Shown one piece after another: positions 53,204-61,596 of a DNA stretch of 64,000 nt. The position numbers were made by a program, and so were the translations under genes. This stretch comes from Rhodophyticola sp. CCM32 (GTDB lineage Bacteria; Pseudomonadota; Alphaproteobacteria; Rhodobacterales; Rhodobacteraceae): assembly GCF_004751985.1 (NCBI RefSeq), contig NZ_CP038492.1, positions 3,472,001-3,536,000 of the forward strand. Reading direction: 5' to 3'. The notes under the pieces were generated by a model, which was not told the origin of the DNA, ran no database searches, and saw only the letters and a list, made by a program, of their open reading frames with translations. The number at the start of each line of letters is the position of its first letter. Position 1 is the first letter of the stretch.

Positions 53204-53815
53204 TTATGTGTCGGCAAAGGCCTGCCAGCCCTGAATCCAGCGGGTGACCGTGGTGATCAGACAGGCGGCGGCAAAAAGATAGGCCAGCAGCGGAAAGCTT
53301 TGCGGCCAGAGGCAGATCACCACGAAAAGCAGGATCGTCTCAAACCCTTCGGTCAGACCACCCAGATAATAGATGCCTTTTGACGGGTATTCCTCGGCCT
53401 GCAACCCGCGTTTGGCGGCGATGATCGAGAAGGCCAGAAAACTGGTGCCCGATCCCACAAAGGCGGTGACCAGAACGGCGGCAGGCAGGGCATTGACGCC
53501 CGGGTTCTGCAGCGCGAAGCCAAGGGGCACCAGCGCGTAAAAGACGAAATCCAGCGCGATATCAAGAAACGCCCCGCGATCGGTTGGCTGGCTCAACCGG
53601 GCAACCGTGCCATCCAGCCCGTCGGCCACACGGTTCAGAAGGATCATGGTCAGGGCCATGCCATACCAACCAAGCGCGATGGCGGGCAGGGCCATCACGC
53701 CAATTGCAAACCCGATCAGGGTGATCTGATCGGCGGCGATGCCCCGGTTATGCAGAATCCGTGCAGGCCGCATCATAAGGCGGCGTTGCAACGGTAAAAG
53801 AGCAGCGTCGATCAT
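53204..53815 (-). CDS. CDP-alcohol phosphatidyltransferase family membrane protein
   Basis: This protein of about 203 residues has the CDP-alcohol signature RVADGLDGTVARLSQPTDRGAF (D-G-x2-A-R-x8-G-x3-D, here VADGLDGTVAR ... DRGAFLDIALD), with about six membrane helices. It would transfer a phospho-alcohol from CDP-diacylglycerol or a related donor. The ATG at 53815 gives the usual family start (MIDAALLPLQRRLMMRPAR). The frame is open to 53959, 10 bp from the HAD gene stop, so a longer N-terminus is possible. Probably cotranscribed with the HAD phosphatase upstream. Confidence 0.85.
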   Translation of the reverse strand: MIDAALLPLQRRLMMRPARILHNRGIAADQITLIGFAIGVMALPAIALGWYGMALTMILLNRVADGLDGTVARLSQPTDRGAFLDIALDFVFYALVPLGFALQNPGVNALPAAVLVTAFVGSGTSFLAFSIIAAKRGLQAEEYPSKGIYYLGGLTEGFETILLFVVICLWPQSFPLLAYLFAAACLITTVTRWIQGWQAFADT

Positions 53816-53968
53816 AAGGGTCCCGGTCACCTGCCGACCTGCGTGATCGGTGTTGTGGAATATCCTGATCGGGTCATCGGCACTGCGCAAGACACGATCC
53901 CGCGTGTTGGCATCAATCGGGATCACATTGACAGGATTCACCCCTGTCATCGCTTCCATGGCCCCGGA

Positions 53969-54673
53969 TCAGAGACCGGCGGCCTGAAGAAGCGTGACCA
54001 CTTCGCCCAGATCCGGCAATTCGCGATAGCGGCTATGGCCTGTGGGGGTTTCGGCATGTTCCAGTTCCCAGGTCAGCCCATGGGGGATGTAGATACCCCA
54101 GGCACCGGCCTCCAGCGCGGGGATCACATCGGATTTCAGCGAATTGCCGATCATCATCGCATATTCGGGGCCATCCCCGTATTTGGTAAAGGCGGATTGA
54201 TAGGTGGCGGTTGTCTTGTGCGATACAATCTCGACCCCGTCAAAAAACGCCCCCAGGCCCGATTGTGCCAGCTTGCGTTCCTGATCCAGCAGATCGCCCT
54301 TGGTGATCAGAACCAGCTTGTGGGTCTCTGCCAGGCTGCGAACGGCCTCTTGCGCATGGGGCAGCAGGTGAACCGGGTGGGCCAGCATATCCTGACCTGC
54401 CGCCAGAAGCTCGGCAATCACGCTGGCAGGCACGGTCTGATCCGTGACCTCAATCGCGGTTTCGATCATCGACAGCATGAACCCTTTGATGCCGAACCCG
54501 TATTGGCCCAGATTGCGGCGTTCCGCCTCCAGCAGCCGTGTGTGCAGGTGGTCACGATCCGTATAATCGGCCAGAAGTTCGGCAAATCTTTCCTGTGTCA
54601 GGCGAAAAAAGCTCTCATTCTGCCACAGCGTGTCATCTGCATCGAAACCGATTATTTGCAATCCTTTGGGCAT
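53969..54673 (-). CDS. HAD-superfamily phosphatase
   Basis: This 234-residue protein has HAD motif I (IIGFDADDTLWQNE, with DxDxT), motif II (LVLITKGD), a lysine in IVSHKTT and motif IV (YAMMIGNSLKSDVIPALEAG). A helical C1 cap lies between motifs I and II. It would hydrolyse a small phosphate ester. Its location next to a CDP-alcohol phosphatidyltransferase may point to phospholipid metabolism, such as phosphatidylglycerophosphate or similar, but this is only inference. Confidence 0.9.
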   Translation of the reverse strand: MPKGLQIIGFDADDTLWQNESFFRLTQERFAELLADYTDRDHLHTRLLEAERRNLGQYGFGIKGFMLSMIETAIEVTDQTVPASVIAELLAAGQDMLAHPVHLLPHAQEAVRSLAETHKLVLITKGDLLDQERKLAQSGLGAFFDGVEIVSHKTTATYQSAFTKYGDGPEYAMMIGNSLKSDVIPALEAGAWGIYIPHGLTWELEHAETPTGHSRYRELPDLGEVVTLLQAAGL

Positions 54674-54861
54674 TGTCCGGGTCAGAGCCTCTTTTCTGTT
54701 GCGGCAGACGTCTTATATACTGCGACCTACGGCGTTTCGACGTATATGTAACGGATGATGGAACCACAGCCCCATTCCCGCAGAAGCAGGAGACAGGGGC
54801 AGGTGTTCCAGTGTAGAGTCAAAGCGCTTTAGTACGTGGCATAAGCCCCGCGGGAGACCTG

Positions 54862-55206
54862 ATGCAGACTGACGCCTGGACGATGATGGCCGACAAGTCC
54901 AAACCGGACGATGATGCCGCTGTCATCACCAAGACAAAGCCCAAAACCGAACGGCCGCCTTTGTACAAGGTGTTGCTGCTGAATGACGATTACACGCCGA
55001 TGGAATTTGTCGTGCATGTGCTGGAGCGGTTCTTTGGCATCACCCATGCCCAGGCGGTCGAGATCATGCTGACCGTCCACAAGAAAGGTTTGGCCGTGGT
55101 TGGCGTGTTTTCCTATGAGATTGCCGAAACCAAGGTGGCGCAGGTGATGGATTTCGCCCGGCGCAACCAGCACCCGCTGCAATGCACGATGGAGAAAGAG
55201 GAATAG
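54862..55206 (+). CDS. clpS: ClpS, ATP-dependent Clp protease adaptor
   Basis: This 114-residue protein has a flexible N-terminus and the ClpS core [40 protein letters not shown] and [20 protein letters not shown]. The N-D-D and H residues that bind N-degrons are present. ClpS delivers N-end-rule substrates to ClpAP. No clpA gene is downstream; a methyltransferase is. The 188-bp divergent gap with the HAD gene should hold its promoter. Confidence 0.96.
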   Translation: MQTDAWTMMADKSKPDDDAAVITKTKPKTERPPLYKVLLLNDDYTPMEFVVHVLERFFGITHAQAVEIMLTVHKKGLAVVGVFSYEIAETKVAQVMDFARRNQHPLQCTMEKEE

Positions 55207-55232
55207 GCCGCGCGGCCTGTTCCGGTTTGCCC

Positions 55233-56231
55233 ATGACCCCTGACAGATGGACCCTCGCGCTGGAGACCGGCGTGTTGACCCTGCCCGAGGCAGGAAAAGC
55301 CCTGGTGCTGCGGGCCGCGGCAGAGGCGGATTTTTCCGCCCTGGGGGATGTCACGGCGGTTCAGGGGTTCTTTCCGGGGCATCGACGATTGGAGGCGCGG
55401 GGTGTGGACGTCTGCGTGGCACCCGAGGGTGTGTTTGACGTGGCGCTTGTGCAAAGCGTGAAGGCCCGGGCCGAAAGCCTGTCACTGGTGGCCCAGGCCC
55501 TGACGCATCTGCGGCCCGGTGGCCTGTTGCTGGTGGATGGTCAGAAAAGCGAAGGGATCGAAAGCTATCTGAAAGCTGTGCGTGCTGTACTGCCGGTGGA
55601 GGATGTGCTGTCGAAATCCCATGGCAAGCTGTTCTGGCTGACCCGGCCCGAAACATTGCCCCCGTCAGTGGTGGCATGGAAGGCCAGCCCGCAAAGGGTG
55701 GAAGGCGGGTATATCACGGCGCCCGGCGGGTTTTCCGCCGATGGGCCCGACCCGGGTTCGGAACTTCTGGTGGCGCTGGTGCCGCTGCTGAAAGGGCGGA
55801 TTGCTGATCTGGGGGCCGGTTGGGGCTATATCGCGGCCGAGCTTCTGGCAGAGCAGGACGGGATCACCCGGATCGACCTGGTCGAGGCGGAATGGGCCGC
55901 GCTTGAGGCGGCGAAGGCCAATATCGACGATCCGCGTGCGCAGTATATCTGGGGCGATGCCACCAGCCATCACCCCGATGAACCCTATGATGTGATCCTG
56001 TCCAACCCGCCTTTCCATATCGGCCGCGATGCCGACCCGGGGCTGGGGCGGGCCTTCATCGCCTCGGCTGCGCGCATGCTGAAACGGCCGGGTCAGTTTT
56101 TCATGGTAGCCAACCGGCATTTGCCCTATGAGGCCGCGCTGAAAGACCATTTCGGCACTGGCCGGATGCTGGCCGAGCTTCAGGGCTACAAACTCTATCA
56201 GGCGTCAAAGCCCAAACAGGCGAAACCCTGA
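55233..56231 (+). CDS. RsmC-like class I SAM methyltransferase
   Basis: The 332-residue product has two related methyltransferase domains, as RsmC/RlmG do. The N-terminal half is degenerate (LTHLRPGGLLLVDGQKSEGI). The C-terminal half is active-looking, with IADLGAGWGYIAAELL (SAM loop), IDLVEAEWAAL, and the NPPF motif in DVILSNPPFHIGRDAD that marks N2-guanine methylation. It probably modifies 16S rRNA (m2G). It follows clpS by 26 bp and may share its transcript. Confidence 0.88.
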   Translation: MTPDRWTLALETGVLTLPEAGKALVLRAAAEADFSALGDVTAVQGFFPGHRRLEARGVDVCVAPEGVFDVALVQSVKARAESLSLVAQALTHLRPGGLLLVDGQKSEGIESYLKAVRAVLPVEDVLSKSHGKLFWLTRPETLPPSVVAWKASPQRVEGGYITAPGGFSADGPDPGSELLVALVPLLKGRIADLGAGWGYIAAELLAEQDGITRIDLVEAEWAALEAAKANIDDPRAQYIWGDATSHHPDEPYDVILSNPPFHIGRDADPGLGRAFIASAARMLKRPGQFFMVANRHLPYEAALKDHFGTGRMLAELQGYKLYQASKPKQAKP

Positions 56232-56247
56232 TCATCAGGAGTGAGAC

Positions 56248-57057
56248 ATGTCTCTTTCTATCCAAGGTAAAACGGCGATTATCACCGGGGCGGCCAATGG
56301 CGTCGGTCTGGCCATCGCCCGGCATTTTCTGGAACGCGGCGCCAATGTGATGATGGCCGACCGGGATGAGGCACGCCTTGTCGATGAATGCGGCGGCCCG
56401 GATCATCAAAGCGGCAATGCCCGCTATTTCGCGGGCGATCTGCGCGAGAAACTGACTGTTGCCAACCTGCTGTCCGCGACCATAGATGCGTTTGACCGGG
56501 TGGATATTCTGGTCAATGCCAGCCGCCAGTTGCTGACAACAGACCCGTTGGACCCGACGGATATCTCGGTTGAAACGCTGCTGGACCAGAACATGTTTGC
56601 AGCGCTTCGTCTTAGCCAGGTGGTGGCGAAACGGATGATTTTGCAGGCCGAGGAAGACGAGGTTGAAGAAGGTGCTATCGGCGCCATCGTCAATATCTCC
56701 TCTATCGCGTCCCGGCGCACGCATCCTGATTTGCTGGCCTATTCGATCAGCACCGCCGCACTTGATCAGGCCACGCGCAGCCTGGCGGTGGCGCTGGCGC
56801 CGCACCGGATACGGGTCAATGCGGTGGCGTTCGGGTCTCTCATGTCGGCCAGCCTGAAGGATTCCTTGACCGAAACCGACGGGTTGCGCAAGGAAATCCG
56901 CGAATGCACGCCTCTGGGCCGGATCGGATCGGCCAAGGAAGTGGCCGGTGCGGTGCAGTTTCTGGCCTCGGACGGGGCCGGGTTTGTCACCGGTGAAGTG
57001 CTGACCGTTGACGGGGGCCGGACGCTGCTGGACAGTGTCACAACCGCCGCGCATTAA
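56248..57057 (+). CDS. SDR-family protein lacking the catalytic lysine
   Basis: This 269-residue Rossmann protein has the cofactor loop TGAANGVGLAIA, VDILVNASRQ, the serine motif AIVNISSIAS and the C-terminal PLGRIGSAKEVAGAVQFLAS plus GFVTGEVLTVDGG. At the active site the usual YxxxK reads Y-S-I-S-T (Tyr165, Thr169), so the catalytic lysine is missing. An acidic insertion (EEDEVEEG) precedes the serine motif. It may be an inactive paralogue, or catalyse differently. It starts 16 bp after the RsmC-like gene. Confidence 0.87.
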   Translation: MSLSIQGKTAIITGAANGVGLAIARHFLERGANVMMADRDEARLVDECGGPDHQSGNARYFAGDLREKLTVANLLSATIDAFDRVDILVNASRQLLTTDPLDPTDISVETLLDQNMFAALRLSQVVAKRMILQAEEDEVEEGAIGAIVNISSIASRRTHPDLLAYSISTAALDQATRSLAVALAPHRIRVNAVAFGSLMSASLKDSLTETDGLRKEIRECTPLGRIGSAKEVAGAVQFLASDGAGFVTGEVLTVDGGRTLLDSVTTAAH

Positions 57058-57087
57058 AGCGTTTTGCGTTTTATATGAGGCAGTCCA

Positions 57088-57133
57088 ATCGAAAACCCCG
57101 TTCGAGCCGAAGGCGAGAGGCAGCGGTTTTCGG
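57088..57133. repeat. Intergenic palindromic repeat, copy 2 (inverted)
   Basis: Reverse-complement relative of 19734-19785. Arms ATCGAAAAC and GGTTTTCG enclose TTCGAGCCGAAGGCGAGAGG. Confidence 0.6.
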
Positions 57134-57168
57134 TAAAGATCAAACGCAAACCGCTATAAGGCGTTTCG

Positions 57169-57226
57169 ACTTACTGTTGAAACGCCTTTCGCTGTCTTTC
57201 GCCTTTGGCTCAAACGCGAAAGCCGT
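57169..57226. repeat. Hairpin GGCGTTTCGAC/GTTGAAACGCC and repeat copy 3
   Basis: GGCGTTTCGAC (57170-57180) pairs with GTTGAAACGCC (57176-57186 region) with one mismatch. It is followed by a shortened copy of the intergenic repeat (GCTGTCTTTCGCCTTTGGCT). Together with copy 2 this fills most of the 206-bp gap before the aminotransferase. The two could pair with each other as a larger inverted structure. Confidence 0.45.
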
Positions 57227-57269
57227 TACACTGTCTCAATATAAAGTCGAAACGATATAGGCCGTGTGC

Positions 57270-58415
57270 ATGCCTTCTGCGATGCCGTTCCACCCTTTTG
57301 CGGTAGAGCAATTCCTGTCCGAGACGGAACAGGGTGTCGTGTTCAATTTCTCGGAAAGCGGTGTGCATCCCATGCGCTATGCGGAATTGTTCGCATTGGC
57401 GCAGATCGACACCGAGGCCCTGTTCGACACTTTGGTGGATTATCCGCAGGTCAACGGCTCTGACCTGCTGCGGGAACGGATCGCGGCGCTGTATGACGGG
57501 GCCGGACCCGAGAATATCCTGGTCACGATTGGCGCGACCGAGGCCAATACATTGATCGCCAACACCCTGCTGGAGCCGGGTGACAATATGGTGGTGTTTC
57601 GCCCGACCTATGAACAGATGGCGGGCAATGCGCGCAATCTGGGGGTGGAGATCAGGGTTGTCGATCTGATTGAGGCCGAAGGCTGGGCGCTGGACGGGGA
57701 AGGGCTGGCCCGGGCCGTTGATGACCGCACCAAGATCATCCATGTGGTGAATCCCAACAATCCCACCGGTTGCGTGCTGTCAGAAAAGGACCGTGCGGCG
57801 ATTGTCGTGGCCGCGGACCGATCCGGTGCTTGGATTGTCGCCGATGAGGTCTATGCCGGAACCGAGCGCGCCACCGATACGCCAACCGCCAGTTTCCTGG
57901 GGCAGGCGGATCGGGTGATTGCGATCAATTCGATGAGCAAGGCTTACGGGTTGCCGGGCCTGCGGCTTGGCTGGCTGGTCGCCCTCGCCGATCTGATCCC
58001 GGCGCTGTGGCGGCGGCATGAATATGCCGCGATCTCGGCCAGCATGATGTCGATGAAACTGGCGGAATATGCTCTGGTCCCGGTGACACGGGCAAAACTG
58101 ACAGCCCGCGCGCGCGGCCTGATCCGCCGCGGGTTCGACACGCTGACCGACGCATTGGGGGCGCATCCGGGGGTCTTTTCCGTGGTCCCGCCCCAGGCCT
58201 CTGCCATGTCATTTGTGCGGTTCGATCTGCCACTGGGCGCGGACAGTTTCGCCGCGGGCCTGTTGCAGGACCATGATGTTCTGGTCATCCCCGGCACGAA
58301 ATTCGGGCTTAAGGGGCATCTGCGTATCAGCTCTGCCCTGCCGGATGCGCATCTGTGCGAAGGGTTGGACCGGCTGAACCGGCTGACCGGGGATATCTTG
58401 TCAGGTGCGGGGTAG
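57270..58415 (+). CDS. PLP-dependent class I/II aminotransferase
   Basis: The 381-residue fold-type I enzyme has the PLP lysine in NSMSKAYGLPGLRLGW (Lys224), VNPNNPTGCVLSEKD, the aspartate motif IVADEVYAGTE, and the C-terminal substrate arginine in GHLRISSALPDAHL. The substrate is not clear; capreomycidine-synthase-like or aspartate-type members look similar. I chose the ATG at 57270; a GTG at 57264 and an ATG at 57282 are alternatives and no strong ribosome site decides. Confidence 0.88.
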   Translation: MPSAMPFHPFAVEQFLSETEQGVVFNFSESGVHPMRYAELFALAQIDTEALFDTLVDYPQVNGSDLLRERIAALYDGAGPENILVTIGATEANTLIANTLLEPGDNMVVFRPTYEQMAGNARNLGVEIRVVDLIEAEGWALDGEGLARAVDDRTKIIHVVNPNNPTGCVLSEKDRAAIVVAADRSGAWIVADEVYAGTERATDTPTASFLGQADRVIAINSMSKAYGLPGLRLGWLVALADLIPALWRRHEYAAISASMMSMKLAEYALVPVTRAKLTARARGLIRRGFDTLTDALGAHPGVFSVVPPQASAMSFVRFDLPLGADSFAAGLLQDHDVLVIPGTKFGLKGHLRISSALPDAHLCEGLDRLNRLTGDILSGAG

Positions 58416-58513
58416 ACCGTTTTCTTGCAATATTAACTCTCAAAGCGTATATTGTGATCAGTCGGTATGTACCTTCATGGTCATACACCTTTGAGGCTCG
58501 GGTAGAGTCTCTG

Positions 58514-58546
58514 AAAAAGGCCAGGGATGTTGTCGCATCCCTGGCC
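58514..58546 (-). terminator. Strong Rho-independent terminator of the small membrane protein gene
   Basis: GGCCAGGGATG pairs perfectly with CATCCCTGGCC (11 bp, six-base loop) and on the minus strand is followed by TTTTT. It starts 10 bp after the small ORF stop at 58557. Confidence 0.9.
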
Positions 58547-58556
58547 TCGCTATTTT

Positions 58557-58634
58557 CTAGCCTATCAAGATCATAACGATGATCGTCAGAACCAACAGAG
58601 CTATAGATAGCAGTCGATATGTATTTTCTTGCAT
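58557..58634 (-). CDS. 25-residue single-membrane-helix small protein
   Basis: The gene reads MQENTYRLLSIALLVLTIIV then MILIG, a short polar start and one membrane helix. GGAG lies seven bases before the ATG at 58634; another ATG at 58640 would add two residues. A strong terminator follows at once, so the ORF sits in a transcribed unit of its own on the minus strand. This combination of ribosome site, hydrophobic ORF and terminator supports a real gene. I do not know the family. Confidence 0.65.
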   Translation of the reverse strand: MQENTYRLLSIALLVLTIIVMILIG

Positions 58635-58936
58635 GGTCATACTCCTTTCTGCGCCCAAAAGAGAGGCGCACCACTATTTATCAATCGGAGGGGCAAAGTA
58701 GACAGAGTATTTTTATCGAAACACAACAACGCGATATGGCACTACATATTGATCATTCTTGACGGCCAGAAGCAGTAGGGCGGTCTGCTTATAAGTTTGT
58801 TGTGTGCGCAGTTGTAAGATGTGTTCGCTCATGGCCGCGTTGCTCAACGCGGCAAGTCGAGTGTTGGTGCAGAAGAATGATGGTGTTTTCAGTCAAAGGC
58901 TTTCGAACCTGACCGGCGAAGCCGTTCGCCCGGGCC
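58635..58936. other. Gene-free interval with an isolated hairpin
   Basis: Upstream of the small protein is an AT-rich stretch (58670-58760) which may hold its promoter. At 58834-58853 GCCGCGTT pairs perfectly with AACGCGGC (four-base loop) without a T-run. Apart from this I see no coding pattern in either strand. Confidence 0.4.
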
Positions 58937-59344
58937 TTACCCGCTGAACTCCGTGCAATTGATCCCGTCGGGCAGGTAGACCCAGCCATCCGATTGCGGG
59001 ATGACCGCCTGCCCGGAGGTGACCGTGACATACTGCCAGTCGCCCTGTGGTTCATGGGCGAAGGTCACGTGATCCCCCTCCATCACGTCGCCGATCGTGT
59101 CAGCCTCGGCCTCGGGCGCGGCCAGAAGCTGCAAAGACTCGCCAAGATACCCGGTACAGACACGTTCAGCCCCGGCGGGAGTCGGGTTTACCGTCAGCAG
59201 CCCAAGGGTGAAGGCCGGCCCCTCGCTGACCTGTGCCAGACCCGCGCAGACGGTGACTACAGCCATCACAGAAGCCAGGCACGCGCCGAAGACGGCGCGA
59301 TGGTGCAGGACGAAGCCGAAGACAGGATTGAACCGGTTGATCAT
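58937..59344 (-). CDS. Exported SH3-like domain protein
   Basis: The 135-residue protein has an N-terminal membrane or signal segment (FGACLASVMAVVTVCAGLAQ) and a C-terminal SH3b-like domain (GESLQLLAAPEAEADTIGDV; GDHVTFAHEPQGDWQYVTV; GWVYLPDG). Bacterial SH3b domains often bind cell wall. Two cysteines (CTGYL and NCTEF) may form a disulfide in the periplasm. No operon partner; the TrcR gene lies upstream on the same strand, 107 bp away. Confidence 0.78.
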   Translation of the reverse strand: MINRFNPVFGFVLHHRAVFGACLASVMAVVTVCAGLAQVSEGPAFTLGLLTVNPTPAGAERVCTGYLGESLQLLAAPEAEADTIGDVMEGDHVTFAHEPQGDWQYVTVTSGQAVIPQSDGWVYLPDGINCTEFSG

Positions 59345-59427
59345 GAAACCCGAAAGGACAGCGGACGCTATGGAATATACATTATCACGCCCCGCGCCCG
59401 TGACCAGTGAAAGCCGCCTTTTACAGC

Positions 59428-59448
59428 GTTTCAGATTTTGCCTGAAAC
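59428..59448 (-). terminator. Weak hairpin after trcR
   Basis: GTTTCAG and CTGAAAC form a seven-base stem with a seven-base loop just after the trcR stop at 59452 (minus strand). No T-run follows, so termination is uncertain. Confidence 0.35.
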
Positions 59449-59451
59449 ACG

Positions 59452-60210
59452 TCAGGGTTGTGTGTCGTCATCACCCTCATCATCGGTGTCCGGCAGGTTG
59501 AACAGACTGTCCGCATCGACAGGCGTTTCGTCTTTCTCTTCCGTCTCATCTTCGCTGCCGCCAAGCGAGAAGGTCTCCAGCCCCGAAATCGCACTTGGGA
59601 TTTTGGGTTCCGGGTCCATGCCGAGGGATTGCTCGGTCGAGACCAGCTTGCGCCGCTCCTCATCGCTCATCACCTCGCCATCCTTGGCCTTCTTGGCATT
59701 GGCCTTCTGCACGGCGGCATCCAGTTCGGACTGTTTGCACAGGCCAAGGGCCACCGGGTCGATCGGCTGTATGTTGGAGATATTCCAATGGCTGCGGTCG
59801 CGCAGGCTTTGAATCGTCGGTTTCGTCGTGCCGACCAGTTTCGAAATCTGGCCATCGCTCAACTCAGGATGAAACTTCACCAGCCAGAGGATCGAGGCGG
59901 GCCGGTCCTGACGTTTCGACAGCGGGGTATAGCGCGGGCCACGGCGTTTTTCCTCCCCCGCGGCAGAGGGGTTGAATTTCAGTTTCAGGTCATAAGACGG
60001 GTCAGCCTCGGCCCGGGTGATTTCTTCCTGGGTCAGCTGGTTGTTGGTGATCGGGTCGAACCCTTTCACACCGGCGGCCACATCGCCATCGGCAATGCCC
60101 TGCACCTCCAGCTCATGCAGGCCGCAGAAGACGCCGATCTGACGAAAATTCAGAGTGGTGTTGTCAACCAGCCAGACTGCGGTGGCTTTGGCCATGATCG
60201 GTTTGTTCAT
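59452..60210 (-). CDS. trcR: TrcR-type cell-cycle transcriptional regulator (DUF1013)
   Basis: The 252-residue product has the DUF1013 pattern: MAKATAVWLVDNTTLNFRQI then GVFCGLHELEVQGIADGDVA, a helix-turn-helix (SDGQISKLVGTTKPTIQSLR) and an acidic tail (DETEEKDETPVDADSLFNL). TrcR is a conserved alphaproteobacterial regulator tied to the cell cycle in Rhodobacter and Brucella relatives. The ATG at 60210 has GAGGAG seven bases upstream; the frame is open to 60252. It is divergent from the RNase T2 gene. Confidence 0.88.
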   Translation of the reverse strand: MNKPIMAKATAVWLVDNTTLNFRQIGVFCGLHELEVQGIADGDVAAGVKGFDPITNNQLTQEEITRAEADPSYDLKLKFNPSAAGEEKRRGPRYTPLSKRQDRPASILWLVKFHPELSDGQISKLVGTTKPTIQSLRDRSHWNISNIQPIDPVALGLCKQSELDAAVQKANAKKAKDGEVMSDEERRKLVSTEQSLGMDPEPKIPSAISGLETFSLGGSEDETEEKDETPVDADSLFNLPDTDDEGDDDTQP

Positions 60211-60340
60211 CTTGCGGCTCCTCTTGGATACAGGTCGGACGTGCCGTGACATTCGGCTGCGGGGCGGGGCCCTGCGGTTCCTCGATTTCGGGGAAGTTGA
60301 CCGCTATATAAGCGTGGTGGCGGTAAGAGGGAAGAGGCAA

Positions 60341-60973
60341 ATGAAACGCGTGTTGCTGGCATGGGTTCTGATGGCGGGGATGGCACAGGCCGAGGGGGAG
60401 CCGACAGGTATATTCGATTATTACGTGCTGTCGCTGAGCTGGACGCCCACATGGTGCGCGGTCGAAGGTGATGACAGGGGGGCTGATCAATGCGACCCGG
60501 GGCAGGGATACGGGTTCACGCTGCACGGGCTTTGGCCGCAATTCGAAAGCGGCTGGCCCAGTTTCTGCCCGACGCGGGCACGCGCCCCGTCGCGCGGCAT
60601 GACCGGGGCGATGGTTGATATCATGGGGTCCGGCGGGCTGGCCTGGCATCAATGGCGCAAACACGGGGTATGTTCCGGTCTCACCGCCCCGGATTACTTT
60701 GCGCTCTCGCGAGAAGCCTATGAGCGCGTCACCCGCCCTGATCTGCTGCGCCGTCTGGATCAGGAGGTGCGCCTGCCCGCCGCCGTGATCGAAGAGGCGT
60801 TTCTGGAGGCAAATCCAGATCTGGAACCCGATATGCTGACCGTCACCTGCCGGTCCGGCCGGATACAGGAGGTGCGGGTCTGCCTGACACGCGCGCTGGA
60901 ACCACGGGTCTGCGGCGCGGATGTGGTGCGCGATTGCACGCTTGGCAACGCGCTGTTCAGCCCGATGCGGTAG
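60341..60973 (+). CDS. Ribonuclease T2 family protein, Glu-to-Gln change at the active site
   Basis: The 210-residue protein has a signal peptide (VLLAWVLMAGMAQAEG), the first catalytic motif FTLHGLWPQ (His62) and the second as AWHQWRKHGVCSGL (His103, Gln104, Lys107, His108). In most T2 enzymes Gln104 is glutamate. Several cysteines for disulfides are present. It would cleave RNA in the periplasm. The ATG at 60341 follows GAAGAGG. The upstream open frame to 60155 overlaps trcR and is not used. Confidence 0.88.
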   Translation: MKRVLLAWVLMAGMAQAEGEPTGIFDYYVLSLSWTPTWCAVEGDDRGADQCDPGQGYGFTLHGLWPQFESGWPSFCPTRARAPSRGMTGAMVDIMGSGGLAWHQWRKHGVCSGLTAPDYFALSREAYERVTRPDLLRRLDQEVRLPAAVIEEAFLEANPDLEPDMLTVTCRSGRIQEVRVCLTRALEPRVCGADVVRDCTLGNALFSPMR

Positions 60974-60985
60974 GGGTGCGCCCTA

Positions 60986-61585
60986 TCAAAAGGATTTGCG
61001 GGCCTTCAGCGCGGCGGAAATGGTGCCGTCATCCAGATAATCCAGCTCACCGCCGATCGGCACGCCCTGCGCCAGTGAAGTCAGGGTGACGCCGGTTTCT
61101 TCCAGCTCTCCGGCGATATAATGGGCGGTGGTCTGCCCGTCGACAGTGGCATTCAGCGCCAGAATAACCTCGGTGATCTCTTCGCGCGCCACCCGGTCGC
61201 GCAGTTTGGGAATGCGCAATTCCTCCGGGCCCACGGCATCAAGCGCCGAAAGCGTGCCGCCCAGAACATGATAGCGCCCGGTAAACACCTGCCCGCGTTC
61301 CATCGCCCAGAGATCGGCTACATCCTCGACCACGCAAAGCTGCCCGTTGCCGCGTTTCGGGCTGGTGCAGATCTCGCACAGGTCCGAGGTGCCGATATTC
61401 CCGCAATTCAGACATTCGCGGGCTGTGGCGGCCACATCGGCCATCGCCTGTGCCAGCGGGCGCATCAACGGCCCCCGCGCCTTGATCAGATGCAGCACCG
61501 CGCGCCGGGCCGACCGGGGGCCCAGCCCCGGAAGCCGCGCCATCATCTCGATCAGCGCCTCGATCTCGCGGGGTGTGTCTGACAC
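60986..61585 (-). CDS. recR: RecR recombination mediator
   Basis: This 199-residue protein has the N-terminal HhH ([20 protein letters not shown]), the four-cysteine zinc finger ([16 protein letters not shown]), a Toprim domain ([20 protein letters not shown]) and the C-terminal [21 protein letters not shown] end ([14 protein letters not shown]). With RecF/RecO it loads RecA on gapped DNA. Position after dnaX-ybaB is the classic order. Confidence 0.97.
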   Translation of the reverse strand: MSDTPREIEALIEMMARLPGLGPRSARRAVLHLIKARGPLMRPLAQAMADVAATARECLNCGNIGTSDLCEICTSPKRGNGQLCVVEDVADLWAMERGQVFTGRYHVLGGTLSALDAVGPEELRIPKLRDRVAREEITEVILALNATVDGQTTAHYIAGELEETGVTLTSLAQGVPIGGELDYLDDGTISAALKARKSF

Positions 61586-61596
61586 CGCCCGTGCCT

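Noticed and set aside
53816..53959. 48-residue N-terminal extension of the CDP-alcohol phosphatidyltransferase
   Set aside because: The extension lacks family similarity and the ATG at 53815 gives the standard start. It is kept only as an alternative.
60155..60340. 62-residue N-terminal extension of RNase T2
   Set aside because: It overlaps the start of trcR on the other strand and places the signal peptide internally.
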